DNA of 64,000 nucleotides from Gammaproteobacteria bacterium (GCA_024742415.1 JANSYN010000002.1:186001-250000); one strand, 5' to 3'; shown: positions 36,023 to 45,907, numbered from the stretch's first letter. Program-made: numbers and translations. Notes: generated from the letters alone by a model not told the origin.

Positions 36023-37555
36023 ATGCGCATGGGTAGGCCTGCTTGCACTTTCGTACTGGCTGTATTGCTGTGTGCGCAGCTGCCCGCGATGGGCAGCGAC
36101 TATGCGCTGGTCATCAACCATGGGCGCGTCATTGACCCAGAGTCCGGCCTCGACGCTACGCGCCACGTTGGCATTGCCAATGGCCGCATCAAAACGATCG
36201 CACGGCACCCCTTGCGCGGCGAACGTGTGATCGATGCCAGCGGCCTGATTGTCGCGCCGGGCTTTATTGATTTGCACAGCCACTCACCCACGCCCCTGGG
36301 CCAGCACTACCAGGCCTTTGATGGCGTAACCACCTCGCTGGAACTCGAGGCGGGCGCCGAGCCGGTACAGGCATTCGGCGCGGCGATCAGTACTCAACCC
36401 CTGCTCAACTTCGGCGCCTCTGCCGGCTACGTCGCCATGCGCATGCGCGTCAAGAACGGGCTCGCCTTTGACGCAACAACGGGCAAGCCCCGGCCGGCAG
36501 GACTCAAAGGCTGGAAAACCGCGCTGCTGTTCCTGCTAACGGATTTCAATACGGCCATGGCGGCATCGCTGTACGAGCCAGCCACAGCGGCAGAACTGGA
36601 TCAATTACAACAGATGTTGCACGACAGCCTGGACAACGGCGCACTGGGCATTGGCCTGGCGCTGGACTATTTCAGTGACGCAATACAGCAGGCCGAGATG
36701 CAGATGATTTTCAGCACCGCAGCACAGCGCGGGGTGCCCATCTTTGTGCACATTCGACGCGGAATCGACGGTGATCCCAGCGGGCTGCGCGAGGTACTGG
36801 AACTGGCGGCAACGCATGGCACGGCACTGCACGTCTGCCACATCACTCACAATGCGATCAGTAATCTTGATGTGTTCCTGGCGGAGATCGCCCAGGCGCG
36901 CGCAGCGGGTGTGGATGTCACCACCGAGGTGCTGCCCTACAACGCCGGCTCGGCGCTGATTTCATCGGCCGTTTTTGGACGCGACTGGCAGACCATATTC
37001 AACATCACCTATGCCGACGTGGAATGGGCAGCCACCGGTGAGCGTTTCAACGAGGCAACCTGGAACGAGTACTACAAAAAATTCCCCGACGGACAGGTGA
37101 TTCATCACTACCTGCGCGAGGAATGGACCCGGCAGGCGGTACAGACGCCCGGTGTGATTATCGTTAGCGACCTGATGCGCATGGAGTCAACCGACAAAAA
37201 AGTTGCACCACACAATGGCGCATTCACCAAGGTGCTTGGTCAGTATGTACGCGAAGAAAAACTGCTGGGCTGGACAGACGCCCTGGCCAAAATGACCCTG
37301 CTACCCGCGCGCCGGCTGGAGCGCTTCGCGCCGGCTTTCCAGCGCAAGGGTCGCATCCAGGCCGATGCGGATGCTGACATTACCATCTTTGACCCAGTGA
37401 CCATCCAATCGAACGCATCCTACGACGACCCTTTCCAGCACGCCACCGGCATCGTGCATGTGATCGTCAACGGCCAACCAATCATCAGTAACGGACACCG
37501 GGTACCGCACAGCACGCCGGGACAACGCATCACAACCTGGACCCACGTGCCCTGA
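36023..37555 (+). CDS. Exported D-aminoacylase-like amidohydrolase
   Basis: The 510-residue precursor has a signal peptide (F-V-L-A-V-L-L-C-A-Q-L). The amidohydrolase-3 fold follows, with metal ligands in G-F-I-D-L-H-S-H-S, His in F-V-H-I-R-R-G, His in H-V-C-H-I-T-H-N and a late Asp in I-V-S-D-L-M. The C-terminal return to the beta-sandwich (D-A-D-I-T-I-F-D-P) is complete. Family members hydrolyse N-acyl-D-amino acids or related amides. The start could be 36023 or 36029; sequence upstream lacks family features. The substrate is unknown. Confidence 0.82.
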   Translation: MRMGRPACTFVLAVLLCAQLPAMGSDYALVINHGRVIDPESGLDATRHVGIANGRIKTIARHPLRGERVIDASGLIVAPGFIDLHSHSPTPLGQHYQAFDGVTTSLELEAGAEPVQAFGAAISTQPLLNFGASAGYVAMRMRVKNGLAFDATTGKPRPAGLKGWKTALLFLLTDFNTAMAASLYEPATAAELDQLQQMLHDSLDNGALGIGLALDYFSDAIQQAEMQMIFSTAAQRGVPIFVHIRRGIDGDPSGLREVLELAATHGTALHVCHITHNAISNLDVFLAEIAQARAAGVDVTTEVLPYNAGSALISSAVFGRDWQTIFNITYADVEWAATGERFNEATWNEYYKKFPDGQVIHHYLREEWTRQAVQTPGVIIVSDLMRMESTDKKVAPHNGAFTKVLGQYVREEKLLGWTDALAKMTLLPARRLERFAPAFQRKGRIQADADADITIFDPVTIQSNASYDDPFQHATGIVHVIVNGQPIISNGHRVPHSTPGQRITTWTHVP

Positions 37556-37659
37556 CCCTGTGCAGCGGCTGTAAAAGGGCAGCGCAACATCGCCTGGCCC
37601 GGCGCGCGCGACGCTTTGCAGTTAAGGCGGCTGGCGTTGTGCGCAACCCGTACAAGGGG

Positions 37660-39318
37660 CTATTGGGGTGCCGTTGCACGGTAGCGCAGCACCATGCTTT
37701 GCTCGCTACGTGCGCAACGTTCCTGCCGGTTGTATTCCATGCCAAATTCATAGAACGCACCCGCGATGCGCTCGGCACATGAGTTCACCGCAACCACGCC
37801 ATGGGCAACGTCCGACACCGAGTAGTAGGCGACATTGGTAAAGTTTGGCAAGACGCGATCGATATCCTCGATGGGAATCACCGGGTCCAGTTCGCCGGAC
37901 AAAATCAGGGTGGGAATCGCGGTCTTGACTGCCTCGCCCTCTCTGGTCGAGAGCTGCAGCGCCGGCAGCCAGCTCGCACAGGCCGACCGTTTCAGGGGCG
38001 TAAGCTGCGCTTCTCTTTTTACCAGGAAAGCCGGGGCGTCCTGCGGCACCTCGAGATCGGCACTGAGCTCAAACGGGAACTCCTCAAAACAGTAATGGCT
38101 GTTGATGGTGGCATCGGCGATCGAATCGTCCAGCAGCAAAGCCAGGTAATTGCGCACCAGCGCGGCAACCAGATCGGTGTTGCCGAACTCCATACTCACG
38201 ATTAACTCGGGCAGTGACGCATGATTCTTCTCGTCATAGAGCGTGTAGAAAACCACATCGTAGAAACGATCTCCGGTCAACGTCACCGCCAGGCGCGCGT
38301 AATTCACAGGGTCGGTTACCGACAGCGCCATGGGTTTCGTGTTCAGTGCATCGACCAGCTTCCAGAAGCGCTGCTCGATATCCGGAAAATCCAGACGGCA
38401 GGCTTCGTCCGTCGTGCAGGCGTACAGGGCGCGGTGGATCGCACGGGTACCGTTGCGAATCATGTAATCCTCGGAGCGCACGCTAGGAAATACCGGGCCA
38501 TCGAGCACCATCGAGGCAACCATTTCCGGATAGTCGCGCGCAATCGTCAGCGCGTAGCGACTGGCATAAGAGGCGCCGTACAGCGAGAACTGCCCTATAC
38601 CCAGTTGCTCACCCAGCTGTTTGATGTCGGTGGCGACGGCGGCGCTGTTGTACTTCAGAAGGTCGTAGCCTTCGGCGCGCAGGCGCTGGCCGCAGCGCTC
38701 GTAAGACCGCGTGACTTCTGCATATTCCTCACCCACCGACAAGTGTCGGGCCCACAGCGGGCGCACGATCGCCAGCGCTTCAAAGCAGCCCAGCGCGGGT
38801 TCGGCCATACCCACACCGCGCGGGTCGATGACGTACAGGTCACGATCAAAACGCTGGAACATATAGCTATAGCGGTACCAGATCCATTCCTCGATATCTT
38901 CTGCACCCAGACCGCTGGGGAAGCCCGGCCCACCGCCACCGAGGTCGAGTACGGGCCGGTCATTGCTGCCGCCTTCAAACTTGACCACCGGAAACCTGAT
39001 GCGGGCACTTTGTGGATTACCGTGGTCTTCATTCACGTGCATGAAGAAACAGGTCGTCTCTGGCCAACCGCTGCCGCTTGCAAACCAGCACGGTACCTGC
39101 TCCAGCGCGGGCACTGACGCCGCCAGCGGGCGGGCAAGCAACACGCCGACGAGCAGCAGGAAAAACAAACTGCCTGCCCGCCCGACAGGGAAGAACGGAT
39201 GGAGCTGGGGATTTGCTGTCAACGCGGTCTCTCCCGTGTGATCCTGCGGCTTTGCCTGTCCCGCTTTTAAACATAAAGTGGCACGGCCGCGCTGCGAAAC
39301 GCGGTGTTCGCTGCGCAT
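37660..39318 (-). CDS. Exported TAP-like alpha/beta hydrolase (S33 type)
   Basis: The 552-residue protein has a hydrophobic export segment (L-F-F-L-L-L-V-G-V-L-L) around residues 50-62. A tripeptidyl-aminopeptidase-like hydrolase follows: L-G-G-G-G-P-G oxyanion loop, V-I-D-P-R-G-V-G, nucleophile Ser in Y-G-A-S-Y-A-S-R, Asp in S-G-E-L-D-P-V-I-P and His in V-A-H-G-V-V. A peptidase or esterase role in the periplasm is inferred. The annotated ATG leaves about 45 residues before the signal; a TTG near residue 33 may be the true start. Confidence 0.8.
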   Translation of the reverse strand: MRSEHRVSQRGRATLCLKAGQAKPQDHTGETALTANPQLHPFFPVGRAGSLFFLLLVGVLLARPLAASVPALEQVPCWFASGSGWPETTCFFMHVNEDHGNPQSARIRFPVVKFEGGSNDRPVLDLGGGGPGFPSGLGAEDIEEWIWYRYSYMFQRFDRDLYVIDPRGVGMAEPALGCFEALAIVRPLWARHLSVGEEYAEVTRSYERCGQRLRAEGYDLLKYNSAAVATDIKQLGEQLGIGQFSLYGASYASRYALTIARDYPEMVASMVLDGPVFPSVRSEDYMIRNGTRAIHRALYACTTDEACRLDFPDIEQRFWKLVDALNTKPMALSVTDPVNYARLAVTLTGDRFYDVVFYTLYDEKNHASLPELIVSMEFGNTDLVAALVRNYLALLLDDSIADATINSHYCFEEFPFELSADLEVPQDAPAFLVKREAQLTPLKRSACASWLPALQLSTREGEAVKTAIPTLILSGELDPVIPIEDIDRVLPNFTNVAYYSVSDVAHGVVAVNSCAERIAGAFYEFGMEYNRQERCARSEQSMVLRYRATAPQ

Positions 39319-39465
39319 GTTGATGTTCTGACTCGCTTCACTTCGATCGCGCAGGCGTTGTTATGCGTATTGTGAATTGGCGTTGCTAAGGCGCTGGGGA
39401 TCAAAGCATACTGCTACATTACCCTGAAGCACGATATTAGCCACACATTTCTGGAGACAATAGCT

Positions 39466-40668
39466 ATGGCCAGCGAGTTTGAAGCCAGCGTCACTGAGTG
39501 GGTCGCCGACAACCTCCCGCAGGCACTGGTCGGCGTCAACCTGGGCATGTACGGCCCCGACACCAGCGATCCGGCGGTGCTGGACGCCTTTGAGGTCTGG
39601 CGTTCGCGGCTGGCAGACAAAGGCTGGGGCGCACCGACCTGGCCGGCCGAGTATGGCGGCGCGGGCTTGACCGATGCCCAGGCCAAAGTCATCACGAAAG
39701 CGCTGGCCAGGGCGGGCTCGTCAAACCCTATTCCCTACCTTGCTGGCATGGGCGTCACTATGGTCGGACCCACCATGCTGGAGTACGGCACCGAGGAACA
39801 GAAAGCCGAGCATTTGCCGGGCATGGCCAGTGGTAAGGTGCGCTGGTGCCTGGGCCTGTCAGAGCCCAACGCCGGGTCAGACCTTGCCTCGCTGTCTACC
39901 CGCGCGCATAAAGATGATGCGGGCTGGGTCATCAACGGGCAAAAAACCTGGACCTCCGGCGCCGACAAGAGCCAGTGGTGCGGCGCGCTGGTGCGCACCG
40001 ATCCCGATGCGGCAAAACGCGATGGCATCAGCTTCCTCATGCTCAGGATGGACCAACCGGGTGTTGAGACACGCCCTATCAGCCTGATCGCTGGCGAGTC
40101 GCCATTTTGCGAGACCTTTTTTACCGACGCACGCGCCGAGAATGACGCCCTGCTGGGCGCCCTCAATGATGGCTGGAGCGTGATCAAGCGCCTGTTACAG
40201 CATGAGCGGCAAAGCCAGACCAACACCCCGGTGACCAGTGCCTATACCGACCCGGTCCATGTTGTCGCCAAGCGCTATCTGCAGACCACCGCCGACGGCA
40301 AACTGGCCGATGCGGATTTGCGCGCACGCCTGGCCGACCATCTCATGGACAAATCGGCACACGAGCTCACCATTGCACGCATCATGGCCGATGCCCGTGG
40401 CGGCAATGTTGAAGTGTCCGCTACAGCATCCATTTTGAAAAACTCGGCAACCGATGTGGCGCAAATGCGCTCGGAGCTGTTGTTGGAGATCATGGGTTAC
40501 CAGGGCCTGGGCTGGGAAGGTGCCGGCTATACCGCGGAGGAGCTGCACGCCGTGCGTGAATGGCTGGGCGGCAAGGCCATGTCGATTTACGGTGGCTCTT
40601 ATGAAGTACAGAAGAATATTATTTCCAAGAACATTCTGGGTCTCCCGGAAACGACACAAAAAGGTTAA
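39466..40668 (+). CDS. Acyl-CoA dehydrogenase, catalytic subunit
   Basis: The 400-residue flavoprotein has the acyl-CoA dehydrogenase signature L-S-E-P-N-A-G-S-D and the C-terminal I-Y-G-G-S-Y-E-V-Q-K, which carries the likely catalytic Glu. The partner gene starts 2 bases downstream. Adjacent, unlike ACAD subunits of this type form heterotetramers in steroid or branched side-chain oxidation in actinobacteria and proteobacteria; that role is inferred here. TGGAGA precedes the ATG. Confidence 0.9.
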   Translation: MASEFEASVTEWVADNLPQALVGVNLGMYGPDTSDPAVLDAFEVWRSRLADKGWGAPTWPAEYGGAGLTDAQAKVITKALARAGSSNPIPYLAGMGVTMVGPTMLEYGTEEQKAEHLPGMASGKVRWCLGLSEPNAGSDLASLSTRAHKDDAGWVINGQKTWTSGADKSQWCGALVRTDPDAAKRDGISFLMLRMDQPGVETRPISLIAGESPFCETFFTDARAENDALLGALNDGWSVIKRLLQHERQSQTNTPVTSAYTDPVHVVAKRYLQTTADGKLADADLRARLADHLMDKSAHELTIARIMADARGGNVEVSATASILKNSATDVAQMRSELLLEIMGYQGLGWEGAGYTAEELHAVREWLGGKAMSIYGGSYEVQKNIISKNILGLPETTQKG

Positions 40669-40670
40669 GC

Positions 40671-41807
40671 ATGGCCGTACTCACTGAAGAACAATCCCTG
40701 ATCAAGGCACAAGCCAGTGCCTGGGTGATCGACAAGGCCCCGGTCGCGAGCTTCAGGGCGCTGCGCGACGATCCAACACAGGGCGGGTTTTCCCGGTCCA
40801 CCTGGCAGTCGATGGTAGACATGGGCTGGAGCGGCATCCTCGCACCCGAGGCCTGTGGCGGCTCTGATCTTGGCTATCTTACCTTTGGCCTGATTCTGGA
40901 GCAGCTGGGGCGCCAGCTCACAGCTTCGCCGCTGCTGGCATCCTCGCTGGTGGGCGTCAGCGGCATCATGCTGGCGGGCAGCCCAGAGCAACAGGCTGCC
41001 CTGCTGCCGGGTCTGGTCGATGGCAGCACGCTGCTGACACTGGCGCTGGACGAGGGTGCTCGCCACCAGCCCGAACAGGTTGCGCTGACGGCCACCGCGG
41101 TTGATGGCGGGTATGTGCTCAACGGCGGCAAGACTTTTGTTGCCGAAGGCATGGTGGCGACGCACTTCCTCATCGTTGCCCGCACAGACGGCGCCACTGA
41201 CGACGCCCACGGACGCAGTCTTTTCGTTGTTGCTGCCGACAGCCCGGGGCTACAGCGCCATGCCCTGGCCACGGTCGATAGCCGCGACTACGCACAACTG
41301 GTGCTTGGCGACGTCAAGGTCGACGCAAGTGCCCTGCTTGGCGAATTGCACAACGCCGGCACAACACTGGACGCGCTGCTTGATCGCGCCAGGGTTGCGG
41401 TCGCCGCAGAAATGCTCGGCACCGCCGCGCAAGCCTTTGACATGACGCTCGACTACCTCAAGACGCGCGAGCAGTTCGGCAGTGTCATTGGCTCCTTCCA
41501 GGCGCTGGGCCACCGGGCTGCGGCACTGTTTTCAGCGCAAGAACAGGCTCGCTCCTGCGTGGAAGCCGCACTGCAGGCGATCGATGACAACGCCGACAAT
41601 ATTGCCGAGCTGGCCTCACTGGCCAAGTGCCATGTGGGCAAGTTTCTGCATGCTATGTCTAATGAGCTGATCCAGATTCACGGCGGCATCGGCATGACCG
41701 ATGAATTCGACGCCGGCTTCTATCTCAAGCGCGCGCGCGTGCTCGAAGCCAGCTACGGCAATCGGGCCTTCCACCGTGATCGCTATGCGACGCTATTGGG
41801 CTTCTAG
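40671..41807 (+). CDS. Acyl-CoA dehydrogenase, partner subunit
   Basis: The 378-residue protein is a second acyl-CoA dehydrogenase with the C-terminal R-E-Q-F-G-S-V-I-G-S-F-Q-A-L and I-H-G-G-I-G-M-T-D-E-F signatures. The Glu-bearing Y-E-V-Q segment of the first subunit is absent. It starts 2 bases after the preceding gene, implying joint translation. The two probably form an alpha2beta2 enzyme in which this subunit supports FAD binding; this is inference from the family. Confidence 0.87.
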   Translation: MAVLTEEQSLIKAQASAWVIDKAPVASFRALRDDPTQGGFSRSTWQSMVDMGWSGILAPEACGGSDLGYLTFGLILEQLGRQLTASPLLASSLVGVSGIMLAGSPEQQAALLPGLVDGSTLLTLALDEGARHQPEQVALTATAVDGGYVLNGGKTFVAEGMVATHFLIVARTDGATDDAHGRSLFVVAADSPGLQRHALATVDSRDYAQLVLGDVKVDASALLGELHNAGTTLDALLDRARVAVAAEMLGTAAQAFDMTLDYLKTREQFGSVIGSFQALGHRAAALFSAQEQARSCVEAALQAIDDNADNIAELASLAKCHVGKFLHAMSNELIQIHGGIGMTDEFDAGFYLKRARVLEASYGNRAFHRDRYATLLGF

Positions 41808-42040
41808 ACGCTGCGATAGCGGTGCTACAGCTGCCAAAGATTATGCGGCAGCTGCATCGGCACCGCGTGCAACACGCTGTGCCGCCCTTCACTCCTACCA
41901 GGCCTGATCGCACATACAACCGCGCAAAAAACCCGGGCCGTACACAGCCTTGCATTCCAGACTATGTACTGCCAGGGCGCCACCGCCAACACACGGCACG
42001 CCTGTTGCGTGCGCGTGACGCGGTTGCGGCACCCGCCCAC

Positions 42041-44137
42041 CTAGAACCTAAAGCCCACCGTTGCGCCCCACACACGAGGCTCTCCAAACTGGTAGTACGG
42101 TTCGGTCGCATAGCCGTTGCGCGGGTCGTTGCCGAAGCTGCCAAAACCGCGCACGTAGTAGTCCTCGTCGGTGAGGTTGCGTGCCCATAACTGCAGCGTC
42201 CACTGGTCACGCTCAAAGCCGACGCTGGCATTGACCAGGTGGAAGGCGTCCGCTTGCTCATCGTGCCGGTCTGAGAAGTAAAACGCATCCTTGCCCTCGA
42301 GTGCCAGGCTGACATAAGCGCCTCCGGCAAAGGTGTAGCGCCCCCCCGTGGAATACTGGTAGCTTGGGGCCTGCGCCTGCTCACGACCGGACAAGTCCTC
42401 CCCAAAAACATTCAGGTATTCGTCAAACTCCGTTTCCAGCAAACCCAGGTTTGCCCATACCCGCAGCGCCTGCGTAGCGAGCCAGTCTACTTCGACTTCC
42501 GCACCGTAATTGTTGCCCTGCGCGGCGTTGCTGGTGTAGTCGATAAACGTGGTAGCGCCGCCGTCCTGCGGCACCAGGAACGCGCCACGCACCTGCTGGT
42601 CTTGCCGATCCATGTAAAACAGTGCGATGCGTGCCTGCACGGTGTTATCGGCAAAGCGACTTTTCAAACCCAGTTCGTAGTTCACAAGCGACTCGCTGTC
42701 GAACGCCTGCACGGTTCTTAACTGGCCCACCACCGCAGGGTCATCAGTCGCATTAATGCTGGACAGTATCGAAGCGTTCACGCCGTTGGCTCGATAGCCG
42801 CGAGAGACCGCAGCATAGGCCATGGCGTTGTCAGACCACTGGTATTCCAGGGCCACTTTGCCACCCCACAGGTCGTCATCGGGATCCAATGCCACTGCGT
42901 TGTTGTCGGCATACTGCGTTTCACGGCGCTCCCAGCGCAGCCCGGTCACCAGGGTCAAGTTGTGGTCTAGCGCGGTGTCGAGTTGTCCGAACACTGCGAA
43001 AGTGTCGGTATTGTTTTCACTGGAGAAGAAAGGCGCAAAGGTATACGTGCGATCCAGCGCTTCTTCATTGCCCAGGTAGTACAGGCCGACTACCCAATCA
43101 CTGCGCCCCCCGAACAGGCGCGAGCGCTCGTTGGACAACGCGCGCACCTCCGCGCTGATGCTGTCGCGCGCGCGGTCGTACTGGTCGAAAGAGGTATAAC
43201 CATCGGGATCAAAGCCCTCGAAGGTCCAGTCCTCATCGTAGCTGTAGCGGCTGTCTGACGTCGCGTAGCTGAGCAGGCCCTGCACCTTCGCATGGCGAAA
43301 ACCCGACTGGCTGTGCAGGCTCAAGGCCAGCGACTGTTGCGCATCCTCGCCCGGCTGGTCTGACAGCGTGGTGCGTGTGTTGTCCAGCGAGAAGGCATCG
43401 TAGCCGTTGTCGATGTCAATGTAGGTGACGGCCAGGTCCAGTTGATGGCGCGCTGATGCCAGCCAGCGCAGTTTTGTGCGCAGGGTCAGTTCATCGCGAT
43501 CGGCGGTGTCGTCCCTGCCAGTGAAGTCGTTGTCCTGGTAGCCGTCGCTGGCAAACTGCTGTACTGCCACACGATACTGCAGCGCCTGGCTGACGGGGCC
43601 GCTACTGATCGCGCCGAGGTTGTAGGTGTCGTAGTTGCCTGCGCCCGCCTCGATGTAATGATAAGCCTGCTCGGTAGGCGCATTGGCGCGCACATTAACC
43701 AGGCCGGCCAGAGCATTGGCGCCGTGCAAGGTGCCCTGCGGCCCGCGCAACACCTCGACCTGGCTCACGTCAAACAGCGTGCCCACGCTACCGATACCGC
43801 TGAAATCAACACCGTCGATGAGCACGCCCACCGACGGATTCAACGGTTCCTGGAACTGGCTGCGATCCCCCACACCGCGAATCTGGAAGTAGCGCGCGCG
43901 TGAGGTGCCGCCGGCGAAGTTGACGTTGGGGGCCATGTTTAGGATTTCTTCAAGCTGTTGCGCAGCGCGTTGGGTAATCATGTCGCCATCGACCACCGAG
44001 GTACTGGTGGTAGATGCCATCAGCGACGTAGCGCGCAACTCGGCGGTCACAAGGATTTCTTCGAGCTGCTCACTGGCCTGGCTAACGTGGGCCAGGAGGG
44101 TTAGGGATAACAGCGGTACAAGTGCTTTAAAGGTCAC
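42041..44137 (-). CDS. TonB-dependent receptor under TPP riboswitch control, probable thiamin-compound uptake
   Basis: The 698-residue precursor has a signal peptide ending Q-A-S, a TonB box (E-E-I-L-V-T-A-E), a plug domain (Q-I-R-G-V-G, L-I-D-G-V-D-F, V-E-V-L-R-G-P-Q-G-T) and a 22-strand-type barrel ending in aromatic G-F-R-F. The start is GTG 44137, with GGAGAG upstream. A TPP riboswitch stands in its leader, so it probably imports thiamin or a precursor through the outer membrane. It appears monocistronic. Without the riboswitch it would be annotated as a generic siderophore-type receptor. Confidence 0.88.
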   Translation of the reverse strand: MTFKALVPLLSLTLLAHVSQASEQLEEILVTAELRATSLMASTTSTSVVDGDMITQRAAQQLEEILNMAPNVNFAGGTSRARYFQIRGVGDRSQFQEPLNPSVGVLIDGVDFSGIGSVGTLFDVSQVEVLRGPQGTLHGANALAGLVNVRANAPTEQAYHYIEAGAGNYDTYNLGAISSGPVSQALQYRVAVQQFASDGYQDNDFTGRDDTADRDELTLRTKLRWLASARHQLDLAVTYIDIDNGYDAFSLDNTRTTLSDQPGEDAQQSLALSLHSQSGFRHAKVQGLLSYATSDSRYSYDEDWTFEGFDPDGYTSFDQYDRARDSISAEVRALSNERSRLFGGRSDWVVGLYYLGNEEALDRTYTFAPFFSSENNTDTFAVFGQLDTALDHNLTLVTGLRWERRETQYADNNAVALDPDDDLWGGKVALEYQWSDNAMAYAAVSRGYRANGVNASILSSINATDDPAVVGQLRTVQAFDSESLVNYELGLKSRFADNTVQARIALFYMDRQDQQVRGAFLVPQDGGATTFIDYTSNAAQGNNYGAEVEVDWLATQALRVWANLGLLETEFDEYLNVFGEDLSGREQAQAPSYQYSTGGRYTFAGGAYVSLALEGKDAFYFSDRHDEQADAFHLVNASVGFERDQWTLQLWARNLTDEDYYVRGFGSFGNDPRNGYATEPYYQFGEPRVWGATVGFRF

Positions 44138-44140
44138 AGA

Positions 44141-44171
44141 GTCTCTCCATTCAATACAGATTAAAGAGACC
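44141..44171 (-). promoter_or_regulatory. Possible SD-sequestering hairpin of the TPP riboswitch
   Basis: In the RNA, GUCUCU (44170-44165) can pair with AGAGAC (44146-44141), which covers the GGAGAG ribosome-binding site (44148-44143) of the receptor gene. This fits a translational switch. The pairing was read by eye, with no energy calculation. Confidence 0.5.
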
Positions 44172-44200
44172 CGGTTGAAAACATACAGCGTGGAGGATTG

Positions 44201-44291
44201 TGAGACACCTATTCCTACGCCGGTGCTAACCGGATCAGGTTCAAAGGGTTTGTCACCAACGTGACATCTCAGGCCGTAGCCACCCCTCAGG
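44201..44291 (-). promoter_or_regulatory. TPP (thiamin) riboswitch, THI element
   Basis: The minus strand carries the THI-box elements in order: GGGGTG (44286-44281), CTGAGA (44272-44267), ACCCTTTGAACCTGATC ending near 44233, a CCGGTTAGCACCGG hairpin, and GCGTAGGAA (44220-44212). The TGAG and CTCA ends close helix P1. It lies 63 bases before the receptor start and downstream of the oppositely unrelated MFS gene end. Confidence 0.95.
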
Positions 44292-44411
44292 TAATTGCGC
44301 CAGAGCGCGCAAGCATACTAACACCGCTGCTCGCCCTGTGCGAGATGCGCACCGTATTACGGCGGGCAGAACTGCCGGCGACGCGCCCTCTGTGCTACGC
44401 GAGGGCGCCTG

Positions 44412-45653
44412 CTAGGGCAGCAGCGCTTCCTCGTGCTCGGCTGACCGGGGATCAAGCTCGAAGCTGGCCGGCGCTGCGTCGGCGGCGGCCGCACTGAAGG
44501 GCGTTTGCTCTTCTACGCTCACCACACGCGGCTGGCGCGAGAACACCGCTAGCACCACCGAAAATCCAGTGGCAATAACGGCAGCGCTCCAGAACAGGTA
44601 CTGCGGTCCAAGCAATGTCATGACCTGGCCCAGGATGATCGGCGCTGTCGCGGCGCCGATGGAGTGCGTCAACAGCACGGACGTCGCGATCGCGACAAAT
44701 TCATCACTGCTGGACACATCCGCCGCAGTGGCAAGGGCAATCGCATAGATACACATGGCAGTGGCGCCAAAGGCGGCCACTGCCAGCAGATACCAGCTTT
44801 GCTGTGCACCCAGTGCAACAGCCACCGAGCTGCAGATAACCCCTATTCCCAGGGCAAGCAGCACATGCCGGCGGTCTATCCGATCCGACAACCACCCCCA
44901 CGGATACTGCATCAGCGCTCCGCCCAGAATCGCGGCAATCATAAACCACGTCACATCGCTGGGCTGGGCCGCCGTGCTACTGGCATACACCGGGCCCAGA
45001 GACCAGAAGCTGCCCGCGACAAGACCCGCCAACAAGGCGCCGAAGAACGCCGAGTGGGACTTTCGATAAAGTAGCCGTATACCTGTTTGCGTCTGTGGAA
45101 CCGGCGCCGGCGCAATCCGGCGCGTCATGCCCAACGGAATAATGGCCAGTGCCATAAAGATAGCTGCAAGGCTGAACGGCATGGCACTGTCCAGCGGACC
45201 AACATTGACCAAAAACTGGCCAGCAGTGATTGCCGCGAGTGTGATGAACGTATAGATCGCCAACACCTGCCCCCGCGAGCTGGCGGCAGCCTCGCTGGTC
45301 AACCAGCTTTCGATGACGGCGTACAGCCCGCAGATGGCAACACCGATCACGAAACGCAGCGACAGCCAGGCCAGCCAGGAATCCAGCATCTCAAGCGCCA
45401 GCGCGGTAATAATCATCGCGGCCGCGAGCACGCCAAAGCAACGGATATGCCCCACCCGCGCGATCATTCTGGGCACCAGAAAGCAGCCGACGATAAACCC
45501 GGAGAAGTACGCAGAGCCGCTCACACCGATAATGAACTCGGAGATATCGTTCAACTCTGCACGCAGCGGCAGCAGGGTCAGCATCATGCCGTGCCCTAAC
45601 AGCAGGAACGCAGTGGAGAACAGTAATGAGGTTACCGAGTACAGTGCTTTCAT
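44412..45653 (-). CDS. MFS transporter (YcaD-like)
   Basis: The 413-residue protein has 12 hydrophobic segments and MFS features, including the inter-domain loop and the W-G-W-L-S-D-R-I-D-R-R motif between segments 8 and 9. The N-terminus (Y-S-V-T-S-L-L-F-S-T-A-F-L-L-L-G-H-G) resembles the YcaD family of putative drug or metabolite transporters. Met at 45653 was chosen because the first membrane segment follows at once. It lies upstream of the TPP riboswitch and so is not controlled by it. The substrate is unknown. Confidence 0.85.
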   Translation of the reverse strand: MKALYSVTSLLFSTAFLLLGHGMMLTLLPLRAELNDISEFIIGVSGSAYFSGFIVGCFLVPRMIARVGHIRCFGVLAAAMIITALALEMLDSWLAWLSLRFVIGVAICGLYAVIESWLTSEAAASSRGQVLAIYTFITLAAITAGQFLVNVGPLDSAMPFSLAAIFMALAIIPLGMTRRIAPAPVPQTQTGIRLLYRKSHSAFFGALLAGLVAGSFWSLGPVYASSTAAQPSDVTWFMIAAILGGALMQYPWGWLSDRIDRRHVLLALGIGVICSSVAVALGAQQSWYLLAVAAFGATAMCIYAIALATAADVSSSDEFVAIATSVLLTHSIGAATAPIILGQVMTLLGPQYLFWSAAVIATGFSVVLAVFSRQPRVVSVEEQTPFSAAAADAAPASFELDPRSAEHEEALLP

Positions 45654-45907
45654 AATTCTGTGGTGTCTCTCCCTGCAGCGTTCGTGGTAAACCGGCAAGC
45701 GTGCAACCGGCGTGAGTGTAAGGCCGCAGCCTGAAGCTCCAGCCGTTTGCTGGCTGGCCCTGCCAAACGCGGCGCGATACTAAAGGCTTGTGCTACCCGC
45801 GCCAACCGCCATAAGCGGCAATTTCACCGTTATGATACCGACATCATGCAATGAACCCACCGCACGTTGCGCCTGTGCATGGCAAACTCCGCCATACGCG
45901 CCGCCAT

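Noticed and set aside
44412-45653. MFS gene as part of the thiamin riboswitch regulon
   Set aside because: It lies upstream of the riboswitch on the same strand, so the leader RNA does not include it.
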